Shown: positions 29,881 through 40,455, numbered from the stretch's first letter. The stretch: 64,000 bases of DNA from Schizochytrium sp. TIO01 (GCA_004764695.1 SMSO01000037.1:4462337-4526336), one strand, 5' to 3'. Translations and numbers: made by a program. The notes: a model not told the origin generated them from the sequence alone.

Positions 29881-31816
29881 ATGCAGAGAACACATTATAG
29901 TAAGTTGGTGCTCGCAATTGCCGCAGTAGTTGTTCTTGCAGTACCACAAGCTGAAGCTAAATGTTCAAACCAACTCTGCAATCACGATGGCAGTGGAAGC
30001 GCTGATGCAAGCCCTTTTACAGAATCCTACTGCAGCAGTAGATCAAATGGAGATGTTGTTGGCTCATTCGATAAATGTTGCCCCTACTCTACCGATGATT
30101 GTGATACTGTTGGTACAGGCAAAACATGCCGTACACTGCCAGTTGGAGGCCAATTTTGTGATCCAGAAACAGACCGCTACGAATGCACTCAGCTTCAAGG
30201 ATCTGTACTCTACATTAACATGGAGGTAGACTATGCTGATGTTGACGGCTCATGCTGTTCCACATGCCAATGCTATGGTGATCCCAACTGTATCAGTTTT
30301 GATAGTGTAATTGACGAATGGGTGCTTTGTGATGCGCGTTTGAAAGATCCGGAGTTAGGTCATTGCATAATGAGCAAAGATGTTTGTGACAAACAAACCG
30401 ACAGCAATGGCAACGCATGCGTGTGGCTTGATGAGACCCGCCGTCTTCGGAGTGCCACCAACCAAGGAAGAAACCTTGTTTCAACCTCTTCTTGGAGTGT
30501 TACCCTCCAAGGTTCTCCATGCCAGCCCGACTTCACGCTAGACGATGCCCCAACTATGACCATGTACAAGGCTGATGGTTTTAAGCTTGACCTCACGATG
30601 GGAGAGCGAGGTGTTATCACTTCGGTCATAATTACCACAAGCCAGGCTATTTTCACTCTAGAGGCTGAGCGCTGCGACGATCTTCGCTCGTCTGCCGATC
30701 CACTTGATGCCTGGATTGTCTCAAATGAGGATGGAATCGACATTGCTAACACCTGGACACGTAGTATGACCAATGAAATTGACACTACTTGGTTTGTATA
30801 TGATCCAGATACTGGAATTCGTATGACCCTCGTCTGCACGAAGTCTTACGAGCAAGTTGGCCGAGTTATTCAAACGGGTCCGCCTCGCATTAACGTAAAC
30901 GAGCTCCTTGAGCCAGATGCTGACCGCACAACGCGCTCGAACCTTGGTGGGTTCTGTGAGACCGGAGTGATTGCGGAGAAAAAAGGTACTACTGGCAATA
31001 CTGACACTCTTCATGAGTATTGCTCCAGCAAGGCGAATGAAGATCTTTCCGCAGCCAAGGTATTTTGTGGTGGTGGAGTTACCCAGGCTGGAGTTGACGC
31101 TTGCAAGGTTAAGTGGTGCAACAAGGCTTACGGATATGCATCTAGTACTAAGTGCCTTAGCTATATTAAGGAAACATCGTGGCCGGTTGCTTATTGTCAT
31201 GCTGCTGCTCTCTACTTAAGCTCAACCTATCCAGATCAATATGAGGCTGATCGTGTTCAGCGCTCATGCCAAGACACAATTCAAGAATTCTCATGGACTC
31301 AGGCTGTGAACGAGTATGGCACAGGTGCTGCTGGCTCTGTAGGCAGCGCTCCAACTCCGCCGCCGACTTCGCCAGTATATAGCTCCCCTGAGCAGTGTGC
31401 AGAATCTCTTGAAATTTATCTTAATATCGAGATTGATGAGTGCACCGACAAAATTGCAGTGCAGTATGAGCTCGATGGAACCTGGCTAACTGCTTTTGAA
31501 ATCCCCACAGCTCTCCCTCCATGCGACGGTAACCTTGCTCACAACCTTTGAGAAGGTCCCTGAATTGTTCATGCACCCAATTCGCTTTTATCAATGTGAA
31601 CGCCCCGCATACTGTTCACAGAGTTGCTCTCCAGTTTCTGGAGCTGACCTTTCTGTCCGATATGCCTCAACTCATAACCAAGCTGAGTGGGCTGTGCAGC
31701 AAGGACTTGCTCACTGTCGTGAAAATGCGGAATATCCTGATGACAAGTACTGGTGTTTGTCTCAGATTTCCTCGTTCGAGAAAATGTGCGAATGCTGCGA
31801 TGAAGATAATTCCTAA
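29881..31816 (+). CDS. Secreted Cys-rich protein with VWD-like motif (paralogue B), split by a +1 frameshift
   Basis: The first frame (29881-31551, 556 aa) has a signal peptide (about 1-26), then CQCYGDPNCISFDS (about 129-142) and DEWVLCDAR, as in the protein at 21852-23675. Shared blocks continue through GSPCQPDF, MGERGVITSVIIT, GPPRINVNELLEP, EFSWTQAVNEYGTG and IPTALPPCDG. The frame then closes at TGA 31549-31551. Homology resumes at once in the +1 frame (VPELFMHPIRFYQCER, VSGADLSVRYA, WCL) and ends at TAA 31814-31816. The distance between the PPC(D/N)G and PELF blocks is nine residues in both paralogues if one base is skipped at CTT TGA. This is either a one-base insertion (assembly error or fresh pseudogene) or programmed +1 frameshifting. 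No intron solution fits: a GT-AG removal here would have to be tiny and leaves the wrong frame. Confidence 0.85.
31546..31552 (+). promoter_or_regulatory. Candidate +1 frameshift site CTT TGA G
   Basis: In-frame CTT (31546-31548) followed by TGA (31549-31551) and G. A P-site tRNA-Leu slipping from CUU to UUU would continue with GAG AAG GTC in the frame that carries the conserved C-terminal part. The same CUU UGA heptamer core is used for +1 frameshifting in bacterial prfB. Whether it works here is untested; a plain indel is the simpler explanation. Confidence 0.35.
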
Positions 31817-32505
31817 ACTGATTTGCATCAACGTCTCGCGGTCATGGCACCTGTCTTACTTCTTTGTAAGCTGGCAGCACAAGACCTGACCCCCTGCTGA
31901 TATTCTACCGATACTACATTCAACGGTGGAGTATGATAACCTGTTTTACGCAAGATTTGAAAAGGATGATGACATTTTCCTATTCATTGTACCTGAAAAG
32001 AACAAATGCGAGACATGCTGGATTTAGATCTGACCATGCTCTCTGCTGTGCCTACCTAAAATAGGGTAGATATAAATTGTTGTTGAATAATTGGCAAGTC
32101 CTAGAACATAAAAAGAAAAAAGAATAAAGCTTAATTCCAAATTCGTATTCGCTTAACTTGAAGGAAATGAAAGAAATTTCACGATCATCATGGTAATTTT
32201 GCTTTTGAGAAGAGAATTGATATAATGATTGTTCTTTGTTAAAGAAGGACTGGATATGTGCATGTGTGTACATTTTATAATCGCGATTTGTATTGATTAG
32301 GACCAGGCAGTATAAGAAGTATTGGAACAGTGGATAAAGTTGAAAACGCCAGTTTGTTGGCTGAGGTTTGAAGTGCAGATTAGCTGACAGTTAGATGGGC
32401 AGCAGTGGAGAAGCAGTGCAGGAAGTTTATACAGAGTTGTAGAAGTACATTTATATGATGTCACAGTGGTACACTTTAGCAGTAGCTTTGTGAAATCTTA
32501 CGAAT
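31817..32505. other. Intergenic between convergent genes
   Basis: AT-rich, without recognisable coding sequence; it contains the 3' ends of the VWD-like gene (+) and the Myb gene (-). Confidence 0.6.
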
Positions 32506-33582
32506 TCAAGAGAGATTTAACAGAGCAGCAGCTGCTAGAACCTCGTCCTTACTGTTGCGAGGGCAGCTTTCTTGGGCGCACTCGCTATGAATGGTGTGAT
32601 TTGTAGGCGGGGCAATACGTTTTTTATTTATCCCTTGAGATTCGGTTGACATAATTGCCCCTGCGGTGCTCTTCGCTTTTGTCTTACGTTTCGTTGCAGA
32701 AGTCGATGCTGCTTGTGAGAACGAGGGAGATGCAGGGTAGTTCCACATGCATGGACTGATAGAATTGTTGATATTGTTGGATGGAAAGTATGTGGTTGGA
32801 GTGTAAAGCACAGGTGATAATGTCTGTATAGGTACAGATTCCACACCAGGAGCGACCGGCGATGAAGGCGGGCAAGATGTAAGCTGCTTAAATCGAAGCT
32901 TGACACCATTTTTTGATCGCTTTGGTAGCACAGCGGCAATAGTTTCCCACCGGCAGGAGCGCTGAGTACGCATTTCCAGCAGGAGGCGATCTTCTTCGTA
33001 CGTCCATTTACGCCGTGCTGCACGCTGGAGACTTCGAAAGCGTGTTTTGATTGCATTTTCCGTGCGACCATTAAATGAGCGCGCAATGAGCGCCCAACGA
33101 TTACCAGAGCTTCGTTGGAGTCGAACAAGAAGAGCATCCTCTTCAGGGGTCCAATCTGCTTTGTTGATTGTTGGGCAAAGGTTGAACTTCCAGCGCTCGC
33201 GACATTGCTTGGCACTGCGCCCAGGTAGCCGAGAGGCAACTTCACTCCAGCTCCCCTCTGCGTAGCGTTGTACAAGCTCTCGAAGAGTATCATCCTCACT
33301 GTCAGTCCATGCACCGCGCCGAGGCCTCTTCGAGCAGGGCCCATCTTCATGGAAATCTTGTGGTGATCCAGGCTCTGTGGGTGAGGTCCTCGCGGAGGAA
33401 TTGGCGGGAGACCCGGACAACGATGACTTTCGTCGCATGGGGAAACCAGCTGTGCTGGTGATGTCTGTAGACAGACAACCTTTGTCTTGCATAATTCCAG
33501 ATCTCATTGCAAGGCTCGTCGTTGCAGAATCCCACGATCCACCAGAATCTGTTGAGTCCCCCCTTGCTCTCAGCGCCTGCAT
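32506..33582 (-). CDS. Three-repeat Myb-type DNA-binding protein
   Basis: The 358-aa protein has a Ser/Thr/Pro-rich N-terminus and three consecutive Myb/SANT repeats. Repeat 1 (about 91-135) has RGAWTDSEDD, SWSEVASRLPGRSAKQCRERW. Repeat 2 (about 143-185) has ADWTPEEDALL, RWALIARSFNGRTENAIKTRF. Repeat 3 (about 191-235) has RKWTYEEDRLL, RWETIAAVLPKRSKNGVKLRF. Each carries the regularly spaced aromatic core (Trp/Trp/Trp or Phe) and a helix-3 recognition segment. The first two repeats resemble c-Myb R2 and R3, so repeat 3 looks like an extra, divergent copy. A nuclear transcription factor is the natural reading; targets are unknown. The frame begins two codons earlier with TTG; ATG at 33582 is the first methionine. 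Confidence 0.9.
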   Translation of the reverse strand: MQALRARGDSTDSGGSWDSATTSLAMRSGIMQDKGCLSTDITSTAGFPMRRKSSLSGSPANSSARTSPTEPGSPQDFHEDGPCSKRPRRGAWTDSEDDTLRELVQRYAEGSWSEVASRLPGRSAKQCRERWKFNLCPTINKADWTPEEDALLVRLQRSSGNRWALIARSFNGRTENAIKTRFRSLQRAARRKWTYEEDRLLLEMRTQRSCRWETIAAVLPKRSKNGVKLRFKQLTSCPPSSPVAPGVESVPIQTLSPVLYTPTTYFPSNNINNSISPCMWNYPASPSFSQAASTSATKRKTKAKSTAGAIMSTESQGINKKRIAPPTNHTIHSECAQESCPRNSKDEVLAAAALLNLS

Positions 33583-36123
33583 ACTCAAGACGTAAGATTA
33601 AAACTGGAATGCCCCACAAGCACGGGGTCGGTGCCAGCCTTTTTAACTAGCCAATCCCAAAGCTTGCTAAACCAATCTCCAAGCTGTGTTTATGATAACA
33701 GTGAACAAATGTCTCGAGATCCAATTCCCTCTTTTCGTCAACCCCCACACAAGATTTATGTATCTCGCCCGTGCACAAAGAGTTCTTGGGCCTAGTCTTT
33801 GAAAGTAAGCGTCTATGTATAGTCTATATACACTCTCGGCGGCTGTTTCGTGGTCCTTCCAACAACTCTCGCGTATTTACAATCTTGCAAACACACCTCT
33901 GCAATAACCGCAGTCGCAACGCGCGTCTTCGGGCCCGACTGGGACCTGCTGTCGTGTAGGCTTGGTTCTTGTTCTCCTCGCCACTTCTAGTTTCGCTATT
34001 GTAATATCCGTATTACTTGCACTTATTCTGTGCCTTTCATGTCTGTTCGAGTCTCCAGAAAAAGCCTCGGAACCGGACGAACCGCCAGATCGCCTGATCG
34101 GTGCCTGCAGCTCGCACGTGAAAGAACCCGGGGGTCTGTCGGTCCTCGCTCCCGGGACGGTCTTCCGCAGCAAAGAGTCTGCCGAGGGTCGCCAAGCGCT
34201 GGCACGAGACCTGCGCAGACCTGGATGCGTCAGTTGGAGATCTGGGATCCATGACTAAGTGCCCATCTTATTTTAATTAAGGGGAACAATAGGTACTCAT
34301 ACCCAGTAACTAGTAAATTAAATAAATAAATTAAATAAATTAAATAAATAAATAAGTAAATAAATGTCCAAAGAACAAAGCGAAGGAAAAAGAAGGAAAA
34401 GGAAGAAAAGGAAGAAAACTATGGAAAACTATGGAAACACTGGAAAGGAAGAAAAGTCCGTGGTACTTGCGCAACCCATTTATGCGCAACCCGATTTTCT
34501 GCGCAACCCATTTCCACCGCATTCTCTACTTGAGGAGGAAGAGGAGAAGCGCAGAGCAGGCAGAATTTGCAAGTGGGAAAGTTGTAAAGATGAAAAGAAG
34601 TAAAAGGCCGCTACCAGTGCAATAATTTGTCTTTCATGGGTTCGCTTGACACCTCCATCTCCTCCCGTGGCATTCGTTAATTTCCGGTGCGTTGCGAGCT
34701 CCTTTTGTTGAGATCTCCTTGCGGAATTAAGTGCGCTGCTTGGGGTAATTGCAGCGTCATAAGTCTGGTGGGCTCCCTTTGTGGTAGGGTTTGGACATGA
34801 GGAGAGTGCGTGAATAAGAAGGTAAGTGATAGGGCTGATTCTTAGTATAGCAGAGTGCAATCAATATTAAACTTGTAGAAGCCTGGAGTGTGTGGGGTTT
34901 GCAGTAACTTTTGTTGTGATTATTCTAGCTCTTTGCTTTCCAAGCAATTGTGTTTTGTATGACTCATGCCAGAAGCAAAATGTGCTTCTATCTATAGTGC
35001 CTTGCTTGGTGTTTTCCATTAGCTGTATGTATACAAGTTCCAGGAAGATCGTGTAGGTTATATAACTCAAAATGAGTATCACGATAACGCAAAACTATGC
35101 TTAGGTTTTACTCTAGGAGTTGATTATTTGCCATTTGACCCTGATGTCTGCGTCTCTTCAAGTTGACTCAGACAGCGATTAAACAACAAATTTTCCTTCA
35201 AAGTGAGTGGAAACGTTAACCCAGAAGATTCGAAGCCACCCTGTCTCAGCTTTTCTCTAACTGCGCAGAGAATTCAGCTACAATTTCAAATAAACGTAGA
35301 TCTGGATGAAAGAGAACAATTGATATACGCTTCAAACTCACCCAAGGCTTTGATGTAGAGTACGCATTTTCGATTTAATCTACCTATTGGTTTGAAATAT
35401 TGCAACGCATACCGCCTATGTTCATATCTGAGCCCAAGATAATGAATAAAGTCTACAAAAGGTTATATTATAGATTTTGTGAGGTTAACTTATGGTCATG
35501 CGTTTTTACACCATTAGAGCTGACTTGACAAAACAACCCCTCTTTGAATGCTATGTAATTGATTTGATAGATCCCTGTCAACTTCGGGTTTGTTACGGCA
35601 GACTTGCGTCTGTGGTGATCAATACCAGATGAATTGGCTGGTGGAAGTCTCAATATTTCGCATCAAAAAGATGCCTAACCAATGTAAGACGTATTGTTTT
35701 CCATTGTAGAGCGTGAGGTTATATATGAAGCACATCGACGTGTTAATTATCTGCGCTTATGTGTGATATCTCATTTACTCTAATCGTCAAACCCACGCCC
35801 CATCTTTACCCGAGGTTCAGATGGGTGGACTCTGAGAACTGTAGTACGTGTTATTTATGAATAACTCACCGAATACTGCAAATTACATGAGTCTATACGG
35901 CTGAATCAAACCCCTTTTATATTTGCATCAACTTTTGGGAGCCACGTCTTACCCTCTGCGAATAGGCCATACAACATACAGTAGACCACTCTGTAGTAAT
36001 ACCAGCTCTAACAGAACTCAAAACATACAGAAACTGAATAGAGATAGCGTTTATACACTCTGTGAGTACATTTGAACTGTATACTTGGCACAATCATCGC
36101 TGTTAATATATTCTTTGTGTAGC

Positions 36124-36155
36124 ATTGATCCAAGTTGAGATTGATCCAAGTTGAG
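36124..36155. repeat. 16-bp tandem duplication
   Basis: Two perfect head-to-tail copies of ATTGATCCAAGTTGAG in AT-rich spacer. Confidence 0.9.
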
Positions 36156-37080
36156 ATACTATACTAACCGTCAGAACAAAGATACCAACTTTAGTTATAT
36201 CAAAACCATATTGCGACAAGAATGAATGCAAAGACCTCCAATATAACTATGCACGCCACGTCGCCTTTACAGCAAGATAGCTAAATATATAGTCGAGAGA
36301 TAGCTCTCTGTTTTTGCAGAGATCAGATGTCGCATCGATTTCGTCATGATAGGGCATACAGACTTCAAGATCAAGCTGGTACAAGGAGGACGCAATGTCA
36401 CGACTTGACATTTCGAGGAACATACTAATTTCCAAAGCACACAAGCGCATTATAGGAAATGCAATACTCTCTTGAACAAGTATATATGAAAAAGAACACG
36501 TATATCTATATATGGGAAGCCTTATTTACACAAGGCATATTCGCGAAATATCACTCGTCGTTACGGATGTAGAGTCACAATAAACCTATGCAACATGACG
36601 GATTTGATATGTTATTTTTTACATCATGATTTAATCTAAAATAATTTACAATTACATTTTAATAGTGTGCCATGGAAAGGCCCATGATATAGTAACACCT
36701 ATAAACCACCTCAGGCAAAGTAACATGAATTCAATATGACAACGTGTCGGATTGGCATAGTTGAGGAAAAGAGAAAAAGATTGACCCATTTAAAAGATGG
36801 AATATAAATAAAAAGAAAGGTTTAGATTAGGGGAAAAAAGTGGAAATAGAGAAACAAAGAGATTGATTCCCTCTCGATCTCACAATGATGTACTCCTACA
36901 GAGCAATTCACTTGTGTTCTCCGGGGCTCAACTACGAAGCTCCGCACGTTCATACTGAACTCCATCTTGGACAAGCAGGCTCAGAGCGACAACCTAGTGC
37001 CGTTGAGGTTCTGCGTGAGAAGACGGTTACAAGCACTGGGGATCCTGCACGTGGGGTAATAGCCTTATATAGTCCTAAGA

Positions 37081-37109
37081 TACTGCTATACATTAGAAAA
37101 ATAGCAGTA
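37081..37109. repeat. 9-bp inverted repeat (hairpin)
   Basis: TACTGCTAT (37081-37089) and its exact reverse complement ATAGCAGTA (37101-37109) flank an 11-nt A-rich loop. Confidence 0.85.
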
Positions 37110-37114
37110 CCTTT

Positions 37115-37134
37115 CTTCGAAGTTAACTTCGAAG
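37115..37134. repeat. 20-bp perfect palindrome
   Basis: CTTCGAAGTT directly followed by its reverse complement, only five bases after the hairpin at 37081-37109 and about 350 bp upstream of the pentapeptide/ankyrin gene start. Confidence 0.9.
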
Positions 37135-37483
37135 TATAATCAGAACATTGGTTTAACATACACACACAAACCTGTTCTGTCATTGCATAGGTCAGAATTA
37201 AAGACAAACACAAACACAAGCCGCGCTCTTTCAACTCGCTTGACGCTTATATGCGAAATTCGATTTCACTGCTTGTGCAACTTCGAGTATAGTGTTGCGG
37301 ACGAGGGATTTGACAGTTCCGGCACGAGGAAACCGACCACTTACAACACAATTAACTATAGGAAGGGTACGCACGTGAAAACAGAAGGTATCAAGTCGGT
37401 CTTTCACCCACTCCAATCTACAAGCTCATTCCTATAGAGTGCCTGGCCCCATTCGGTTGTGTGAATATCATATTGCGGAGAGA

Positions 37484-39364
37484 ATGCAGAGAAAGCAACA
37501 ACAAATCTTGAATGGGCTGCCTCAACCAAGGTTTTCCAACATGTATGATGCTCCTCCAGACGTGGACAGTGGCATGGCGGCTATTTCAAACCGATTGGGA
37601 GATGTAGAGGTTATTTGCAATGAGCTGCGCAGTAGCGTGGCACGCATTGAGGCGGCGATGGCATACAACAGTCGAGTCTTAGGTAAAATTCTCTCAATTG
37701 TCAAGTCAGAGCAGGATGTCCGTCTACAAACGAAAACCTATCGAACACGATCGGCGGGTGTCCATCACTCAGTCAAGACAAAACGCTACTCTTTATCAAA
37801 ACATGAGCGACACCATGTCAAACACATTGTTGTTAGTGATGAGGAGCAAGACGAGGTCAAAGACGAGGTCAAAGACGAGGTTAACGCAGGCGAGGTCGAA
37901 GTAGAAGAAGACGAAAAGGAAAATGAAGAGGAAAACGACCAAGGTGAAGAGCAAGAGGAGACACCAACAGAGGAACCAGAATCCCCTGCAATGACGGACG
38001 TTATTGTAGAGGAGGAGGTAGTCGAGACAGAGGAGGTCGAAACCCCAGGGATTTTATCTCCGCGAGATTCATTCCTCGAAAAGGTCAATGGGGGCCAAAG
38101 TATGTTTGTTGAATTAGATCTTAGCGGCGGGGTTGACCTCTGTGGGTTTGATTTTTCAGGTTTACGCCTCTTTCGAGCAAACTTCTCTGATGCTACACTT
38201 AGAGATGTAAACTTCTGCGGGGCCGAGCTTCGATTTGCCAATTTTTCAAATTGCGACCTGGATAATTCGCAGTTCTGTAATGCAGTCCTTGACTCTGCCA
38301 TTATGCAAAATGCAAGTCTACAACGTACTGATTTTGAAGGTGCTTGCCTAGACAAGGTAGATTTGTCAGGTGCCAACCTACGTGCCGCTAATTTGCGAGT
38401 CGCTAGTATGAGGAGAGCAATCTTGCACGCGGCTGATGTTCGCGATGCATCCTTCCTGGTTCAGCATCTCCACACAATCCAATGGGGAGAAATTGCAACC
38501 TTAAACACCTCCATCTTTGAGGACTGGGCTGTTGAGGCCATCGACGAGAAGCACTTCGGAGAGGTGGCTAGACATATAGAGCTTGCACTCGATACATCTT
38601 TATTGGGGATTATGTGCGCCTGTGGACTAACTGCTGGGCTCATGGAGTGGTACGCAGGTCTTGCGTTCTATGGTTGTAGCGAAACCTTTACTCGTATCTC
38701 AAAGAGCCGCGAGCCGTTCATGTACCCCAAGATCCACCAGGATGGCACGTATCCAGATATCAATCAAATGCATGCCAGCATTCAGCCATCAGAAACAGTT
38801 GTCAAGAGCATGGGTATGATATCAATTTTAGTAGAAGAGCATGGAGTCGACATTAATATGCCTCTAGCGAACATGGGATCTGCATTGCACGCAGCAATCC
38901 TTTTTGGTCAACGAGAGTTGGTTGACTTTCTTGTTGAGCTTGGGGCAGACATAAATAAGCCTGCAATGATGCGATTTCGCTATGACGACGAAATGAGAGC
39001 AGTAGTTCATGATGCGTGCAGTGATGCTGAGCCAGCCTTTCCTTTAGATTATGCCATAACTCCAATTACATTGGCAGTTCGTCAATATGCTCAAACTTAC
39101 TCACACAATGGAGGTCAAGGAGGAAGGCACTATGTCTCGACGATTGACGCTATTAAGTATATCTTGGACCTCGGTGCAGATCCAGAAGCGGGAAAGGAAG
39201 ACTATATTCGTCGCAATGTAGGCGTCTTTATTGCAGAAACCTTGGACATTGCAGGCAAGTTTGGTTATTGCAGAGGTTCAGGTCTGTTAAATTTGCTCAT
39301 GCGCTATAGTACTTTAAATACATTGAAAAGTACTACGAGAGCACCCAACCACTTTCGTCCTTAA
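37484..39364 (+). CDS. Pentapeptide-repeat and ankyrin-repeat protein
   Basis: The 626-aa protein has a helical N-terminus (about 25-75). An acidic Glu/Val-rich linker follows (about 125-195), partly made by a 12-nt DNA repeat encoding EVKD. Residues about 211-322 are pentapeptide repeats of the A(D/N)LxX type (LDLSGGVDLCGFDFSG, ANFSDATLRDVNFCGAEL, ADVRDASF), which form a quadrilateral beta-helix. After a linker, residues about 440-605 carry degenerate ankyrin repeats (GSALHAAILFGQRELVDFLVELGADIN; AIKYILDLGADPEAG). There is no signal peptide, so it is probably an intracellular scaffold; partners are unknown. The open frame starts at a GTG at 37439 right after a TAG. The first ATG is 37484. 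The sequence CCTATAG just before 37439 could also be a splice acceptor, so an upstream exon cannot be excluded. Confidence 0.82.
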   Translation: MQRKQQQILNGLPQPRFSNMYDAPPDVDSGMAAISNRLGDVEVICNELRSSVARIEAAMAYNSRVLGKILSIVKSEQDVRLQTKTYRTRSAGVHHSVKTKRYSLSKHERHHVKHIVVSDEEQDEVKDEVKDEVNAGEVEVEEDEKENEEENDQGEEQEETPTEEPESPAMTDVIVEEEVVETEEVETPGILSPRDSFLEKVNGGQSMFVELDLSGGVDLCGFDFSGLRLFRANFSDATLRDVNFCGAELRFANFSNCDLDNSQFCNAVLDSAIMQNASLQRTDFEGACLDKVDLSGANLRAANLRVASMRRAILHAADVRDASFLVQHLHTIQWGEIATLNTSIFEDWAVEAIDEKHFGEVARHIELALDTSLLGIMCACGLTAGLMEWYAGLAFYGCSETFTRISKSREPFMYPKIHQDGTYPDINQMHASIQPSETVVKSMGMISILVEEHGVDINMPLANMGSALHAAILFGQRELVDFLVELGADINKPAMMRFRYDDEMRAVVHDACSDAEPAFPLDYAITPITLAVRQYAQTYSHNGGQGGRHYVSTIDAIKYILDLGADPEAGKEDYIRRNVGVFIAETLDIAGKFGYCRGSGLLNLLMRYSTLNTLKSTTRAPNHFRP

Positions 39365-39483
39365 CAAGCATACTATTTTGAAACCCATCTCGATCAAGAA
39401 TTGATGGTTTGAAATTAAAATTTAGCAGATTGATTATATAATCCATTGATTTTGTTCCACGTCAACAAATTAATTGAGCTTGT

Positions 39484-39556
39484 GCTCGGATAGCTCAGTT
39501 GGTAGAGTGACAGTTTAGTAAGCTGTTGGTCCCGAGTTCGACTCTCGGTTCGAGCA
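39484..39556 (+). tRNA. trnT-AGU: tRNA-Thr(AGT), array copy 1
   Basis: The 73-nt gene folds as a complete cloverleaf. The acceptor pairs GCTCGGA with TTCGAGC; the discriminator is A. The D stem is GCTC/GAGT. The anticodon stem ACAGT/GCTGT holds loop TTAGTAA (anticodon AGT). The T stem CCGAG/CTCGG holds TTCGACT. G1-C72, C2-G71 and anticodon G35-T36 fit threonine identity. Internal A box (TAGCTCAGTTGG) and B box (GTTCGACTC) are present. A run of T after the gene is the Pol III terminator. No intron; CCA is not encoded. It would read ACU, and ACC/ACA after A34-to-inosine editing. Confidence 0.96.
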
Positions 39557-39656
39557 TTTATTTTTCCTTTTTTTCTCCCGAACAAAAGGTTACCGTACTT
39601 GATGGATATATAGAATAAGGAGGCTCAGATTGTCAACAACCCAATTAGGAGCTTGT

Positions 39657-39729
39657 GCTCGGATAGCTCAGTTGGTAGAGTGACAGTTTAGTAAGCTGTT
39701 GGTCCCGAGTTCGACTCTCGGTTCGAGCA
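39657..39729 (+). tRNA. trnT-AGU: tRNA-Thr(AGT), array copy 2
   Basis: Identical to copy 1 over 73 nt; starts 173 bp after it. Its upstream flank CAACAACCCAATTAGGA is shared with copy 4, which points to segmental duplication. TTTTT terminator follows. Confidence 0.96.
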
Positions 39730-40113
39730 ATATTTTTATGTTCTCCATTCATAAATATAAAAATTATCATTTTTTAAATTTCGTTGTTTTTATTTGAAGA
39801 ATTTCTTACCTAATCCTAAATTCTCAACAAAGATCTAAATAATTATGATATATCATGAACACTACCATTTGGAGGTGGTCTTCAAATAAGTTCTAATGTT
39901 TTCATAGGCAGTAATAAAAAAAAGGAAGCTTATTTAAAACAACTTAAGTTGTTCTGAAGGGGAAAGAAAAACTGCATCTTTTCCAATATTCTTCTTAGGA
40001 ATCCCTCATACTTTTTCTAAGTTTGCCTACATATCTGAAAGAAAAAATTATTTTACATATTGAGTATATATAGTGAATGACAGAATTGTGCTTCATCAAT
40101 TTAATGAGCTTGT

Positions 40114-40186
40114 GCTCGGATAGCTCAGTTGGTAGAGTGACAGTTTAGTAAGCTGTTGGTCCCGAGTTCGACTCTCGGTTCGAGCA
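40114..40186 (+). tRNA. trnT-AGU: tRNA-Thr(AGT), array copy 3
   Basis: Identical 73-nt gene, preceded by ATGAGCTTGT and followed by a TTTTTT terminator. Lies 457 bp after copy 2. Confidence 0.96.
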
Positions 40187-40281
40187 TTTATTTTTTCTCT
40201 ACGTTAAAGAAATATTTACAATACTACATAGATAAGTGAATTAGTGAAACTTCTCTGACAACAACCCAATTAGGAACTTGT

Positions 40282-40354
40282 GCTCGGATAGCTCAGTTGG
40301 TAGAGTGACAGTTTAGTAAGCTGTTGGTCCCGAGTTCGACTCTCGGTTCGAGCA
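40282..40354 (+). tRNA. trnT-AGU: tRNA-Thr(AGT), array copy 4
   Basis: Identical 73-nt gene, 168 bp after copy 3. The upstream flank differs by one base (GGAACTTGT rather than GGAGCTTGT). T7 terminator. Confidence 0.96.
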
Positions 40355-40455
40355 TTCTTTTTTTGTTATTTTAATGATAAAAATAAATCAGAAGCGGACC
40401 CAATAGTTTGGATGAAGCATTGACGCTTGATCGTTCAACAATGTAATGAGCTTGT

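Larger units (their letters stand above)
33583..37483. other. 3.9-kb divergent intergenic region
   Basis: No supported gene. 33880-34250 is GC-rich and open in several frames at once, with no ATG-initiated protein I can defend. 34320-34365 is an AAAT array. 34870-36880 is AT-rich with a 16-bp tandem duplication at 36124. An ATG-initiated 84-codon frame at 36885-37139 could be an upstream exon of the pentapeptide/ankyrin gene, but I cannot show it. Confidence 0.5.

Noticed and set aside
31525-31560. Intron explanation for the frame break in paralogue B
   Set aside because: A GT-AG removal would have to be about 24-27 nt, which leaves the frame unchanged and does not restore the conserved reading.
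33877-34258. Several overlapping 60-98 codon ORFs in all frames
   Set aside because: Effect of GC-rich composition; the longest starts at TTG. No codon or domain support.
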